64,000 nucleotides of DNA from JBGTFE01 sp036403235 (lineage in GTDB: Bacteria > Acidobacteriota > Blastocatellia > Pyrinomonadales > Pyrinomonadaceae), in contig DASWRI010000015.1 of NCBI GenBank assembly GCA_036403235.1, positions 62,001-126,000 of the forward strand, in the 5' to 3' direction. Shown here piece by piece: positions 8,524-17,348 of this stretch; position 1 is the stretch's first letter; each line of letters starts with the position of its first letter. A program made the position numbers and the translations under genes. The notes beneath the pieces were generated by a model, which did no database searches, had not been told where the DNA came from, and saw nothing but the letters and a program-made list of their open reading frames with translations.

Positions 8524-9048
8524 CTATTCCAATTCCTTTCTGATAACTTGTTTCTGGCCGTATATAACCACGGTTCCCGCAACAAAATCGTGCAAGGCGC
8601 GTCCTTTTTGGCTCAGCACCGAAAGGAAAAACCCGAGACCGAGCGTTAAAACGGTCAAAGGATATCCGATTAAATGCCGCAGGCAGAGACGGCCCAGAGT
8701 CGGCGAGCTTCCGTCTTTTTTGACGACCCTGAGGCCCGTCAGCATCTTGCCGATGCTCTGCCCGACCAGCAGCGGCAGAAAAACAAAATTGGTCAACGCC
8801 AGCAGAATCATAATCAGCCAACCCGAATTTGCGACCTGGCTGTGAAGCAGTTTGTTCGGTTCGATTTCCATCAAGCGGCCGATGATAAGACTCAAAACCG
8901 GCGCGGCGACCAAGATGATGTAATCAATCAAAATCGCTCCGCAGCGCAGCAAAAACGGCGCTTTTAAGGTTTCGGCGTCAAAATTTACGATGACTGTTTC
9001 CGGTTTTATACTTCTGGCGGGAAGTGTTCTTTCTACGCGAGCACTCAT
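8524..9048 (-). CDS. RDD family membrane protein
   Basis: 174 aa with three hydrophobic segments and RDD-type signatures: LRCGAILIDYIIL near the first helix, GQSIGKMLTGLRVVKKDG after the second, and a C-terminal helix followed by GRALHDFVAGTVV. RDD proteins are poorly defined integral membrane proteins. It lies between the kinase (27 bp upstream) and the phosphatase (7 bp downstream), so it is very likely cotranscribed and may be a membrane partner of the signalling pair. Confidence 0.9.
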   Translation of the reverse strand: MSARVERTLPARSIKPETVIVNFDAETLKAPFLLRCGAILIDYIILVAAPVLSLIIGRLMEIEPNKLLHSQVANSGWLIMILLALTNFVFLPLLVGQSIGKMLTGLRVVKKDGSSPTLGRLCLRHLIGYPLTVLTLGLGFFLSVLSQKGRALHDFVAGTVVIYGQKQVIRKELE

Positions 9049-9075
9049 AAAATAACAAAAAATTTCTCCGAATTT

Positions 9076-11559
9076 CTAACCGATGACAAAATGCATCGTC
9101 GTGTCTCCAACTTTTAATTTATCACCGTCTGCCAAAACGTGCGGCTGGTGCGGCAGAAGACGAATCGTATCGCTGACCACCGGAAGCAGAATCGTCCCGT
9201 TTGAAGAGCCTAAATCCTCGACCATAAACTGGCCGCCTTCACGCCAGATTCTGGCATGACGGCGCGAGATTTTTGTCTGCGGGTCAAATTTCGATAAATC
9301 AATTTCCGGAAAAATATTTGACATCGGGTCACGCCGGCCAACCAGATTTTCGTCTTTTTCCAGATTAAAAGACGGAGAATCAAGCTCGTTTGTTCCGACA
9401 ATCATCAATTTTGCCGTCAAACTTGCACCGGAATAATTACCGATGTGAACGCCCTGCTGGGCAATCGGCTGTTTCGCGCCGCAAAACGCGCAGAACATAT
9501 CGGTCGCGACGATTTTCTGACCGCAAAAACCGCAGAAAACGGGCTGTTCGGAAAGCGCGACCGACGCCGGAATTTCCTTGACGCCGAAAGTTACCTGTCT
9601 TGACTTCAAGTTATCCAGATGCTCCTGCAAAGCCTGCCGCATATCGCCGGCCGTCGAAAAGCGCTTGTCCGAATTATATTCGACCGAACGCATCAGGATT
9701 CGCTCAATCTGGTCGGAAAGCTGCGGATTTATCTGGCGCGGGCGCGGATTTTTCTGAAAATCGAAAATAAGGAGCGGATTGCTCTGCGGGTCGGCGCCGG
9801 TCAAAAGATGAAACATCGTCGAACCAAGCGAATAAATATCCGACCGCGCGTCGACGTTTCCGCTGAAAAGCTCGGGCGGCGCGTAGCCCATTGTGCCGAC
9901 CGCCGTCACGCCTTTTTCCTCTTTGTTAATCCAGCGCGCGATGCCGAAATCTATCAGCATTATGCGTCCCGAATTTCCGTCAATCATAATATTTGCCGGC
10001 TTCAAGTCGCGATAGACAATCGGCGGCTGGTGATTGTGCAGATAATCCAAAACGTCGGCAATCTGAATCGCCCATTCGGTGATGGTTTTTTCGTCAATCT
10101 TGCCTTCCGGCGCCGAGCGCAGACGCGACGCCAAATCGCCGCCGGAGATGTATTTCATGACGAGATAAAATCTGGCTTCCTGCTCGTCGTAAAAATAATC
10201 GAAAATCGTCGGAATCGCCGGATGTTCGAGCGACGTCAGCAGCATCGATTCGCGCTTAAAATCGGCAACCGCCTTTTCCTGCTGCGTTTCCTCGATGTAG
10301 GACTGCACCATTTCCTTGACCGCGCGCAAAACGCCGCCGAGATTTTTGTCGCTCGCCAGATAAACCGCGCCCATTCCGCCGCCGCCGATTTTTCGCACGA
10401 TTTCATAACGATTGTTCAAAATCGTACCTTCGTCGAGCGGTTTTAATTTCGAGCCGCTTTTGCCGTCCGTGTCGTTTCCCGTAAAATTCGGCGTCGTGTA
10501 AGAGCGTCCTTCTTTTTGTTCGGGCGCGTTTTCGGCTTGTTCGGTCGCTTGCTCAGCCGAAGAATCGGGTTGGCTCTCGGCCGGCCTTACGTCGAGGCGC
10601 TCTTTAATTTCTTCTTTTTGAACAATTTGAACCGAATCAAAGACCGATTCGCGGCGCGGCGCGGGCGCTAACTCATCTTCGGGTTTGGAAATCGATTCTT
10701 CGGAAAAGCTTTCCGGCTGACTTTCCGCTTCCGGTTCGGGAACAAATTCATTTTTCGGAGAACTTCCGGATTCATAGAGAAACGTAGAAGCTTCGCTCGC
10801 GTCCGGCTCGACGGCTGCGGGAATTTCCGGCGAAACGCCGATTTCTTCAGCCGGAGCGCTTTCGTTTTTGTCAGGCGAATCGTTTTCAAACTCCGAAAAT
10901 GATTGGTTAGGCTGCGCCGGTATTTCTTCTGCCGCCGAATCGTTACCTTCCATTTTGATTTCTTCCGAATGAACAACTTGATTTTCACGCTCTTCACTTT
11001 CGGGGCGGCTTTCCAATGATTCCGACGTCGAAATTTCTTCGGATGATTCCGGTTTCAGAGTTTCTTCAAAAAATTCCGACTTCGGCGGTTCCTCAAGCGG
11101 TTTTAGAATCTCGATGTTTTCCGGCAAAGGAACTTGCGGAGTTTCTTCGCTTTCTCTGAGAAAAGCGGGCCTTGACATCTCATCGCTGTTTTCGGTCGGT
11201 GGTTGAGTTGAAGCGGCGCTTTCGCCGGCGGACGCGCTGTGCGCTAAATTTTCGCTTTCAAAAACTTCGGCCGGGATTTCGACCGACTCGGTTTTTAAAT
11301 AATGTTCATCTTCCGCCGTTCCGGAGAAATCGTCGGTTTGCTGGTAGGAATTCTCACCGTTTTGAGCCGTCCGGGCATTTTCTTCGGAATTTTGATTTTC
11401 CGTTGACTCGGAAATGGTCGGTTGATTGACGGCGATGGTTTTATCAAACGACATATCTTGGCTCCCGCCAATCGAAATCGGCTGCAAAGAAATGCCGCAA
11501 TACGGGCAAAAAATATCATTTTCGGCGACCTTTTCGCCGCACTGGTGACAATAAGCCAT
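9076..11559 (-). CDS. Hanks-type Ser/Thr protein kinase with two zinc ribbons and a C-terminal FHA domain
   Basis: The 827-aa architecture in order is: N-terminal zinc ribbon (CHQC...CPYC, 4-21), a long Glu/Ser/Pro-rich disordered region (about 35-370), the kinase domain (about 385-650), a second zinc ribbon (CGFC...CAFC, 676-693) and FHA (about 730-825; VGRR, SRRHARIW, SSNGT). Kinase motifs are complete: IGGGGMGAVY, VK at 414-415, YRDLKPANI with Asp518, DFG at 537-539, and the GTMGYAPPE activation segment. No transmembrane helix is visible, unlike many PknB-type kinases. It is 36 bp downstream of the smaller zinc-ribbon/FHA gene, and probably phosphorylates FHA proteins encoded beside it (inference). 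Confidence 0.95.
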   Translation of the reverse strand: MAYCHQCGEKVAENDIFCPYCGISLQPISIGGSQDMSFDKTIAVNQPTISESTENQNSEENARTAQNGENSYQQTDDFSGTAEDEHYLKTESVEIPAEVFESENLAHSASAGESAASTQPPTENSDEMSRPAFLRESEETPQVPLPENIEILKPLEEPPKSEFFEETLKPESSEEISTSESLESRPESEERENQVVHSEEIKMEGNDSAAEEIPAQPNQSFSEFENDSPDKNESAPAEEIGVSPEIPAAVEPDASEASTFLYESGSSPKNEFVPEPEAESQPESFSEESISKPEDELAPAPRRESVFDSVQIVQKEEIKERLDVRPAESQPDSSAEQATEQAENAPEQKEGRSYTTPNFTGNDTDGKSGSKLKPLDEGTILNNRYEIVRKIGGGGMGAVYLASDKNLGGVLRAVKEMVQSYIEETQQEKAVADFKRESMLLTSLEHPAIPTIFDYFYDEQEARFYLVMKYISGGDLASRLRSAPEGKIDEKTITEWAIQIADVLDYLHNHQPPIVYRDLKPANIMIDGNSGRIMLIDFGIARWINKEEKGVTAVGTMGYAPPELFSGNVDARSDIYSLGSTMFHLLTGADPQSNPLLIFDFQKNPRPRQINPQLSDQIERILMRSVEYNSDKRFSTAGDMRQALQEHLDNLKSRQVTFGVKEIPASVALSEQPVFCGFCGQKIVATDMFCAFCGAKQPIAQQGVHIGNYSGASLTAKLMIVGTNELDSPSFNLEKDENLVGRRDPMSNIFPEIDLSKFDPQTKISRRHARIWREGGQFMVEDLGSSNGTILLPVVSDTIRLLPHQPHVLADGDKLKVGDTTMHFVIG

Positions 11560-11594
11560 GTTTTTCTAATATTTCCCGGTTTTTAAATTTCTAA

Positions 11595-12176
11595 CTAATT
11601 ACTAATATAAAATCGCAAAAATGTTTTCCCGACGATAATCTCGTCGCCGTCGTTTAAGATATGCGCGTTTCCCGGAATCAACCGGCGGCCGCGATTGACG
11701 AACGTTCCGTTTGTCGAGCCCAAATCTTCGATGACGTATCTGCCGTTTTCGCGGCGGATGCGCGCGTGGCGGCGCGAAACTTTCGCTTCCGGGTCGTGCG
11801 CGTCCAAATCGACGTCCGGGAAAATTCCGTTATCGGCGTCCCAGCGACCGATAGTCGATTCTTCCGAAGAAAGCGCGAATTCGGTTCCGACCGATTCGCC
11901 GCGCTCGATAATTAATGTCGCGTGAACGCCGTTTGTTTTCAGATTTTCCTTGCTGACGCTCTTTTCTTCGGGTTTGATTTCTTCGACGATTGCCGGAATA
12001 CCGACCGATGTTACATTTGAGCTTTGAAAAATCGGCGTCTCGGGAACAGAAGTCTGAAAATCCGGCATTTCCATCCGCTGAACACGGTCGACAAACGAAT
12101 TCAGCTCAGTTCCGCACTCGTCACAAAACTGTGAACCGTCAAGATTTTCCGTTCCGCACCTCTGGCACTTTATCAT
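11595..12176 (-). CDS. Zinc-ribbon FHA domain protein
   Basis: 193 aa: an N-terminal zinc ribbon (CQRCGTENLDGSQFCDEC, 4-21), a linker, then an FHA domain (about 87-190) with TIGRW, SRRHARIRRENG, EDLGSTNGTFVN and a terminal ILNDGDEIIVG. Its FHA closely resembles that of the neighbouring kinase (ARIRRENG versus ARIWREGG). A small FHA protein beside a Hanks-type kinase suggests a kinase substrate or adaptor. It is the first gene of the minus-strand cluster; upstream lies a divergent promoter region. Confidence 0.93.
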   Translation of the reverse strand: MIKCQRCGTENLDGSQFCDECGTELNSFVDRVQRMEMPDFQTSVPETPIFQSSNVTSVGIPAIVEEIKPEEKSVSKENLKTNGVHATLIIERGESVGTEFALSSEESTIGRWDADNGIFPDVDLDAHDPEAKVSRRHARIRRENGRYVIEDLGSTNGTFVNRGRRLIPGNAHILNDGDEIIVGKTFLRFYISN

Positions 12177-12471
12177 TTTTAATTTACTTTTATGAATTTA
12201 GCGATTTTGTATTATAAAACAAAGCTATTTTAACCTGTAATCTTTTTTTCGTAAATCGTATAGCTAACGACAATAAGTTTCAAGTTTCAAGTTTCAGGTT
12301 TCAAATGATTTTACCCGAAACCTAAAACTCGAAACTTGAAACCAATTTCGCTTTTTTGAAACTCTTTCGAATTTTTTCTCGTAAAGAAATTCTGACGCAG
12401 CCAGACAATTTGTTTTGCGCTAATTCTATTAAGAGTTTAATATCACTCCATTACTTCGAGGAAAATAATAA
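12177..12471. other. Divergent intergenic region with a TTTCAAG-type hairpin
   Basis: 295 bp between the zinc-ribbon/FHA gene and the adaptor gene. It holds a hairpin (12277-12342) whose arms are tandem TTTCAAG-like units and, on the plus strand, a weak promoter candidate TTGCGC-17-TAATAT about 40 bp before the ATG at 12472, which has a GAGGAAAA ribosome-binding site. No gene was found here. Confidence 0.6.
12277..12342. repeat. Hairpin of TTTCAAG-type tandem repeats
   Basis: The left arm is three GTTTCA-type units, and the right arm is their complement (GAAACTTGAAAC). It belongs to the same family as the hairpin at 40162-40238. It lies between divergent genes, so a terminator role is unlikely here. 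Confidence 0.85.
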
Positions 12472-14118
12472 ATGGAAACCAGTTCTACAAATGCACCGGA
12501 ACTTTCTGAGAGTTCCGTCAGTTCGAGCAAAAAGAAAGGAATAAGCCGAAAAGGAAAAATAATCATCGGGTCGACCATCGGCGTTCTGTTGCTCATTATA
12601 ATCTTGGTCAGCGTTTTAGCTTCACGCAAGGACACGCCGGAAGTAACCGTCGTCAAGGTCGAGAAAAAACGCGAGCTGCGCTCGACCGTGACGGCTTCGG
12701 GAGAAATTCGCCCGGTTCAGTTTATCAATCTGACGAGCGAAGTTCAGGGACGAATCGAAGAAATTTACGTTAACGAAGGCGACCGCGTGACCAAAGGTCA
12801 GCAACTCGTTCGTCTCGACCCGACGCAGCTTCAATCGAGCTCGGATGCCGCGCTCGCTTCGTATCAGGCATCGCAGAACGAAGTTCAGAGCAGCCGCTCG
12901 CAGGTGACGGCCGCGCAAAATCAGCTTTCGCAGGCGCAGCAGGGTTTGATTGCGACGCAGGCGCAGGTCGATACATCGATTCAGCAGGTTAATTCGGCAA
13001 AACAAAATGTTGTCGCCGCCGAGACGGATGTTGACCGCGCTCAGGTCGATTTGAACACGGCAAACCGCGAATTAAAACGCACGACCGACCTTTTGGAAGC
13101 GGGCGTCGCCTCGCGGCTCGAATACGACAACGCGAAAGACAAAGTCGAGCAGGCGCAGGTCGCGCTCAGAAATGCGCAGGCGCGGCTTAAAGTTCAGCAA
13201 AGCTCCGTTTTGGTAGCGGAAAAACAGGTCAATGAGCAGCGCGCGCGGCTTAATCAGCAGCAGGTCACGATTCGCGATGCGCGGCGCGCCGTCGATACGG
13301 CAAATATCGGCGTCGATGCCAGCCAAAATCGCGCGAACCAGCAAATGGCGCTTTTAAGCGGCTCAAAAACTCTGCGCGATAAAACTCTCCAGCTTGCGCC
13401 GATTAACGGCGTCGTCGCCGACATTCCTTCAAAAGTCGGAACGTTTGCCGTCGCCAATCTTTCTTCGACGCCGCTTTTGACCATCGCCGATATGTCGACG
13501 ATTAACGTCGAGGTCAAGGTCGACGAAACCGAAATCGACAAAGTCGCCGTCGGCCAGGCCGTAAAAATAAAGGTCGACGCTTTCGGCGAAAAAGAAATTG
13601 TCGGCGAAGTGACGCAGAAAACGCCGCTCGCGGTCGGAAAATCGCAGACGACCGGCGGACTGTCAACGCAGATTAACGTGCAGGAAGCCAAAGAATTTCG
13701 CGTCGTGATTGAAATCAAGGACGCGCCGGACGCAATCCGCGAAGGGCTGCGTCCCGGGATGAGCGCGACGGCCGTTATCACGACCAAAACCGTCAACGAC
13801 GTTTACACCGTTCCGCTTCAGGCCGTCATCGAGAAAAAATCCGAAGGCTCGCCTTCGCCGACGATTCAGGGCGACGTTCAGCAGCCATCGGACAAACCGA
13901 AAACAATCAAAGGCGTCTACGTTCTGGAAGGAAACAAAACGAAATTTATCGAAGTCGAAACGGGAATCACGGGCGAATCCGACATTCAAATCGTCAGCGG
14001 TTTATCCGACGGTCAGGAAGTCATCACCGGCCCGAGCCGCGTTTTGAACACTTTGAAAGAAGGCGCAATCGTCAAAAAACAGGAGAAGAAAGAAGGAGAA
14101 GCAACTCCGAAATCTTAA
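12472..14118 (+). CDS. Efflux periplasmic adaptor (MacA/HlyD family)
   Basis: Membrane fusion protein linking an inner-membrane exporter to an outer-membrane channel. It has an N-terminal TM helix (about 29-47), a lipoyl half-motif with EGDRVTKGQQLVRLD, and a long alpha-helical hairpin (about 115-290, rich in Gln/Ala/Val heptads). The second lipoyl/beta-barrel part has LAPINGVVADI and GQAVKIKVDAFGEKEIVGEV, followed by a membrane-proximal C-terminal domain. The 548 aa are longer than MacA because of the long coiled coil. The ABC ATPase starts 6 bp after the stop. No permease follows; MacB-type permeases are encoded at 30925-33427. Confidence 0.9.
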   Translation: METSSTNAPELSESSVSSSKKKGISRKGKIIIGSTIGVLLLIIILVSVLASRKDTPEVTVVKVEKKRELRSTVTASGEIRPVQFINLTSEVQGRIEEIYVNEGDRVTKGQQLVRLDPTQLQSSSDAALASYQASQNEVQSSRSQVTAAQNQLSQAQQGLIATQAQVDTSIQQVNSAKQNVVAAETDVDRAQVDLNTANRELKRTTDLLEAGVASRLEYDNAKDKVEQAQVALRNAQARLKVQQSSVLVAEKQVNEQRARLNQQQVTIRDARRAVDTANIGVDASQNRANQQMALLSGSKTLRDKTLQLAPINGVVADIPSKVGTFAVANLSSTPLLTIADMSTINVEVKVDETEIDKVAVGQAVKIKVDAFGEKEIVGEVTQKTPLAVGKSQTTGGLSTQINVQEAKEFRVVIEIKDAPDAIREGLRPGMSATAVITTKTVNDVYTVPLQAVIEKKSEGSPSPTIQGDVQQPSDKPKTIKGVYVLEGNKTKFIEVETGITGESDIQIVSGLSDGQEVITGPSRVLNTLKEGAIVKKQEKKEGEATPKS

Positions 14119-14124
14119 ACCTCG

Positions 14125-14895
14125 ATGAAAAACGAAGAGCAGATGTATCGATTTATGGACGACGAAAATCAGCCGGTCGAATCAAACTTTAAATCAGCGA
14201 GCCAGCCGAGCGATGCGCTGATTTCGATGCGCAGTATCTGGAAAACGTACCAGATGGGCGTCGAGGAGCTTCACGCTTTGCGCGACGTTTCATTTGACGT
14301 TAAAAAAGGCGAATATCTCGCCATCATCGGGCCTTCGGGTTCGGGAAAGTCGACTTTGATGAACTTAATCGGCTGTCTCGACACGCCGAGCAAAGGCGAT
14401 TACTGGATTAACGGAAATCTCGTTTCCGATATGACCGACGACGAGCTGGCGCGAATACGCAACAAGGAAATCGGATTTGTTTTCCAGACATTTAATTTGC
14501 TCGCCAGAGCGACGGCGCTTCACAACGTCGAGCTTCCCCTGATTTACGCCGGAATCGGTTCGAGCGAGCGTCACGAAAAAGCGCAGGCGGCGCTCGCTTC
14601 GGTCGAGCTCGGCGACCGCGTCACGCATCGCCCGAACGAGCTTTCCGGCGGTCAGCGCCAGCGCGTCGCCATTGCCCGCGCGCTCGTCAATCACCCGTCG
14701 ATTCTGCTGGCCGACGAACCGACCGGCGCGCTCGATTCGAAAACGAGCATTGAAATTATGACCTTGTTTGAGCGCCTGCACGCCGAGGGAAACACAATTA
14801 TCGTCGTTACGCACGAGCACGAAGTCGCCGAGCGAGCGCATCGCATCATTACGATTCGCGACGGGCGCATCGAGCAAGACGAAAAAATAAAATGA
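14125..14895 (+). CDS. ABC transporter ATP-binding protein (MacB/LolD class)
   Basis: 256 aa. Walker A GPSGSGKST (69-77), Q-loop VFQTFNLLAR, signature LSGGQRQRVAIARAL, Walker B ILLADEPTGALDS and H-loop VVTHEHEV are all intact. The pattern is that of the MacB/LolD/FtsE subfamily, which powers mechanotransmission permeases, not import. There is a nonconserved N-terminal extension of about 30 residues; an alternative start is possible at an internal ATG (residue 7 or 35). It is translated with the upstream adaptor gene and overlaps the next gene by the ATGA motif. Confidence 0.93.
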   Translation: MKNEEQMYRFMDDENQPVESNFKSASQPSDALISMRSIWKTYQMGVEELHALRDVSFDVKKGEYLAIIGPSGSGKSTLMNLIGCLDTPSKGDYWINGNLVSDMTDDELARIRNKEIGFVFQTFNLLARATALHNVELPLIYAGIGSSERHEKAQAALASVELGDRVTHRPNELSGGQRQRVAIARALVNHPSILLADEPTGALDSKTSIEIMTLFERLHAEGNTIIVVTHEHEVAERAHRIITIRDGRIEQDEKIK

Positions 14896-15593
14896 TTGAA
14901 AATCTGCCCGGCTACATTTCAATTACATTTATTTTAACGACTTTCCTCACCATCGGTTTTCTTTTCTACGCGATTCGCCAGACGGCATTTGACACGACAG
15001 CCGCCAAAGTCGTGATTTTTCTGATAAATTTCTGGATTTTCTTTCAGGGCATTTTCGCGCTCGGCGGTTTTTATCAAAACACCCAAAGCGCGCCGCCGCG
15101 CCTGCCCGTCTTCGGCGTTCTGCCCGCGATTCTGCTGATAGTCGCGCTTTTCGTTTTCGCCCGCAAAAGCTTTATAGAAGCGCTTCCGCTCAAAATTCTG
15201 ACGCTTCTGAGCATTATCAGAATTCCCGTCGAAATCATTTTGCATTGGCTTTATCAAAACAAAGCGATTCCGCAGATTATGACCTACGAGGGCTGGAATT
15301 TCGATATTTTGTCGGGCATCAGCGCGCCGATTATTTTCTGGCTCGCCTTTCGCGGCCGCAATACAAACCGCAGGCTTTTAATCGTCTGGAACATCGCGGC
15401 GCTTATCTTACTCGTAAATATCGTTTCAATTGCGATTATCTCGCTCGATTCGCCGTTTAACCGCGTCGCGCCCGACCAGCAAAACCGCGCCGTTCTTTAC
15501 TTCCCTTTTATATGGCTTCCGGCGATTATCGTCCCGATTGTCTTATTCAGTCATCTCGCCAGTTTATGGAAACTCTTTAAAAGCGATAGTTGA
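14892..15593 (+). CDS. Seven-TM integral membrane protein of unknown function
   Basis: 233 aa with about seven hydrophobic helices and short loops. No family is recognised. It overlaps the ABC ATPase stop by 4 bp (ATGA), so it is translationally coupled, which suggests a role near the adaptor/ATPase system. It is not an FtsX/MacB permease: it lacks the large periplasmic domain and the four-helix arrangement. Its last codons (KSDS and stop) are made from the left arm of a hairpin repeat. Confidence 0.8.
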   Translation: MIENLPGYISITFILTTFLTIGFLFYAIRQTAFDTTAAKVVIFLINFWIFFQGIFALGGFYQNTQSAPPRLPVFGVLPAILLIVALFVFARKSFIEALPLKILTLLSIIRIPVEIILHWLYQNKAIPQIMTYEGWNFDILSGISAPIIFWLAFRGRNTNRRLLIVWNIAALILLVNIVSIAIISLDSPFNRVAPDQQNRAVLYFPFIWLPAIIVPIVLFSHLASLWKLFKSDS

Positions 15594-15674
15594 TAGTTGA
15601 AAACGGATAGTAAAAGAGTGATGTTTTCACCTTTCGCTATCAATTATCAGTTATCAACTATCGCTTTTTCCTTT
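15583..15674. repeat. Hairpin, GATAGTTGATAGTTGAAA family
   Basis: Outer arms AAAAGCGATAGTTGATA (15583-15599) and the complement TATCAACTATCGCTTTT, with internal copies of GTTGAAAACGGATAG and ATCAATTATCAG. It is related to the repeat at 4838-4882. The left arm overlaps the end of the preceding gene, and the T tract on the right makes it a plausible terminator. Confidence 0.85.
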
Positions 15675-15685
15675 ATAGTAAAAGT

Positions 15686-15880
15686 ATGTCTAATTGGGCC
15701 TGGCTTATTTTGCTTGTTATCGCGCTGACAGTTCTCGGGCTGGCGGCGCTCGGATTAATTACGAAACATTTTTACTGGGGCTCGCGCGGAACGCCGCCGC
15801 TTTCAAGCGAGCAGCGCAGACTTCAGAGAGAAGAGCAGGAGAGGGGCAATTTAAGAAACGCGGAAAAACCGGATAAATAA
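15686..15880 (+). CDS. Small single-pass membrane protein
   Basis: 64 aa: one N-terminal hydrophobic helix (about 4-27, MSNWAWLILLVIAL onward) followed by a charged, Arg/Glu/Gln-rich tail. No recognised family and no strong ribosome-binding site. It follows the hairpin after the seven-TM gene and converges with the small zinc-ribbon gene with 5 bp between stops. Confidence 0.6.
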   Translation: MSNWAWLILLVIALTVLGLAALGLITKHFYWGSRGTPPLSSEQRRLQREEQERGNLRNAEKPDK

Positions 15881-15885
15881 TTCGG

Positions 15886-16077
15886 TCATTTGTATCTTTT
15901 AATCGCGCGGCGTTTGCTTCGAAGCTCGATTAACCACATTTCAAGCTCAATTTTCACGCTTCTCCTTTCATCCGTAAATTTCGGCTGGCGCGTAAAGCAA
16001 AAACTGCACAAAGCGGTTCTATGCTCTTTGTCGCCGACCAGAAAAATTCCGCAGCTTTTACAGAAATCAATAGGCAT
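15886..16077 (-). CDS. Small zinc-ribbon protein
   Basis: 63 aa with two CxxC knuckles (CKSC near 8 and CSFC near 24) spaced as in a rubredoxin-like zinc ribbon, followed by a basic helix ending KRRAIKRYK. The function is unknown; nucleic-acid binding is possible. The cysteine pairs support this strand over the overlapping plus-strand frame. Confidence 0.6.
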   Translation of the reverse strand: MPIDFCKSCGIFLVGDKEHRTALCSFCFTRQPKFTDERRSVKIELEMWLIELRSKRRAIKRYK

Positions 16078-16303
16078 ATCTACATCACCTTATCGTTTCG
16101 AGTACATCAAAAGTCAGGGCATCGATTATTCAAAATATTTTTATGTTTTGGAGAGAACTTTTGAAATTGAAAGCTAATTCAAGACATTTTTACTCTTATT
16201 TGAGTTTTAAGTCAAGAAAATTTTGATTTCGGCCTCGTCAATTTGAAACAAAACGAGCGAGGATTTAACTTCGCCCGAAAGAATATTTTGAGGCCGGATT
16301 TTA

Positions 16304-17344
16304 TTAAGCGACTATTTTGTGGATTAAGAGAATTAAGAAATAGGCAACGGCCGCGATGATGGCCGCGCCGGGAATCGTTAAAATCCAGGCCCAGACGATT
16401 CGGCCGGCGACGCCCCATTTTACGGCCGATAACCGCTTGGTCGAGCCGACGCCGACGATTGCGCCGGTTATGGTGTGTGTCGTTGAGACGGGAATGCCGA
16501 AAATTGTGGCGAAGCCGAGCGTCAGAGCACCGGCAGTTTCGGCGCAGAAACCGCCGACGGGCTGCAATTTAGCAATTTTAGACCCCATCGTCTTAACGAT
16601 TCGCCAGCCGCCCGTGAGAGTTCCCAGCCCGATTGCAAGATTTGCTGAAATTTCAACCCAGAGCGGGATGTCAGGCAATTTTCCGTCCGCGCCGGCGTGC
16701 ATAAAGCCGCCCGCGACTAAAACGGCCGTGATAATTCCCATCGTTTTCTGCGCGTCGTTTCCGCCGTGTCCGAGCGAATAAGCGGCGGCGGAAAAAAGCT
16801 GTCCGACGCGAAATCCTTTATCGACCTTGTTGACGTTTACATTTCTGAAAATCCAGAAAACCGCCAGCATCAAGAGAAATCCGAGCACCATTCCTATCAA
16901 AGGCGCGAGGATGATAAACGTTAGCGTCAGATACCAGCCTTTCGCTATAATCACGCTGAAATTGCCCGATGCCGCAATGGCCGCCCCCGCATAGCCACCG
17001 ATTAGAGCGTGCGAGCTCGATGTCGGAAGACCGAGATACCACGTCAGAATATTCCAGATGATAACGCCGAAAAGCCCTGCGAGCAGTACGTAAAGATGAA
17101 ATTCATTTGGAATCGGTCTTAAATCAACCAGCCCGCCGCCAATCATCTTGGCAACGCCGGTTCCGAAAACGGCAAACGCGATAAAATTGAAAAAAGCCGC
17201 CCAGATAACCGCCACGCCCGGCGACAAAACGCGCGTCGAAACGACCGTCGCAATCGAGTTGGCCGCATCGTGCATGCCGTTCGTGTAGTCGAATACGAGC
17301 GCGACGACGATGATGAATATTACCAGCACGGATCCAATTTCCAT
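16304..17344 (-). CDS. pit: Low-affinity inorganic phosphate transporter (PiT family)
   Basis: Inner-membrane phosphate symporter. 346 aa, about nine to ten TM helices. The two PiT signatures are present: FDYTNGMHDAANSIATVVSTR near the N-terminus and the inverted-repeat copy GHGGNDAQKTMG in the middle, plus GIPVSTTHTITGAIVGVG. Its DUF47/PhoU-like partner starts upstream and ends 4 bp before this start, the standard pit operon arrangement. Confidence 0.96.
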   Translation of the reverse strand: MEIGSVLVIFIIVVALVFDYTNGMHDAANSIATVVSTRVLSPGVAVIWAAFFNFIAFAVFGTGVAKMIGGGLVDLRPIPNEFHLYVLLAGLFGVIIWNILTWYLGLPTSSSHALIGGYAGAAIAASGNFSVIIAKGWYLTLTFIILAPLIGMVLGFLLMLAVFWIFRNVNVNKVDKGFRVGQLFSAAAYSLGHGGNDAQKTMGIITAVLVAGGFMHAGADGKLPDIPLWVEISANLAIGLGTLTGGWRIVKTMGSKIAKLQPVGGFCAETAGALTLGFATIFGIPVSTTHTITGAIVGVGSTKRLSAVKWGVAGRIVWAWILTIPGAAIIAAVAYFLILLIHKIVA

Positions 17345-17348
17345 AAAT

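Noticed and set aside
10668..10997. Lys/Arg-rich frame in the kinase's acidic linker
   Set aside because: It is the shifted-frame image of Glu/Ser-rich codons; no start site or domain.
15890..16177. 95-codon plus-strand frame over the small zinc-ribbon gene
   Set aside because: The opposite strand holds two well-spaced CxxC pairs; this frame shows no domain and overlaps it almost fully.
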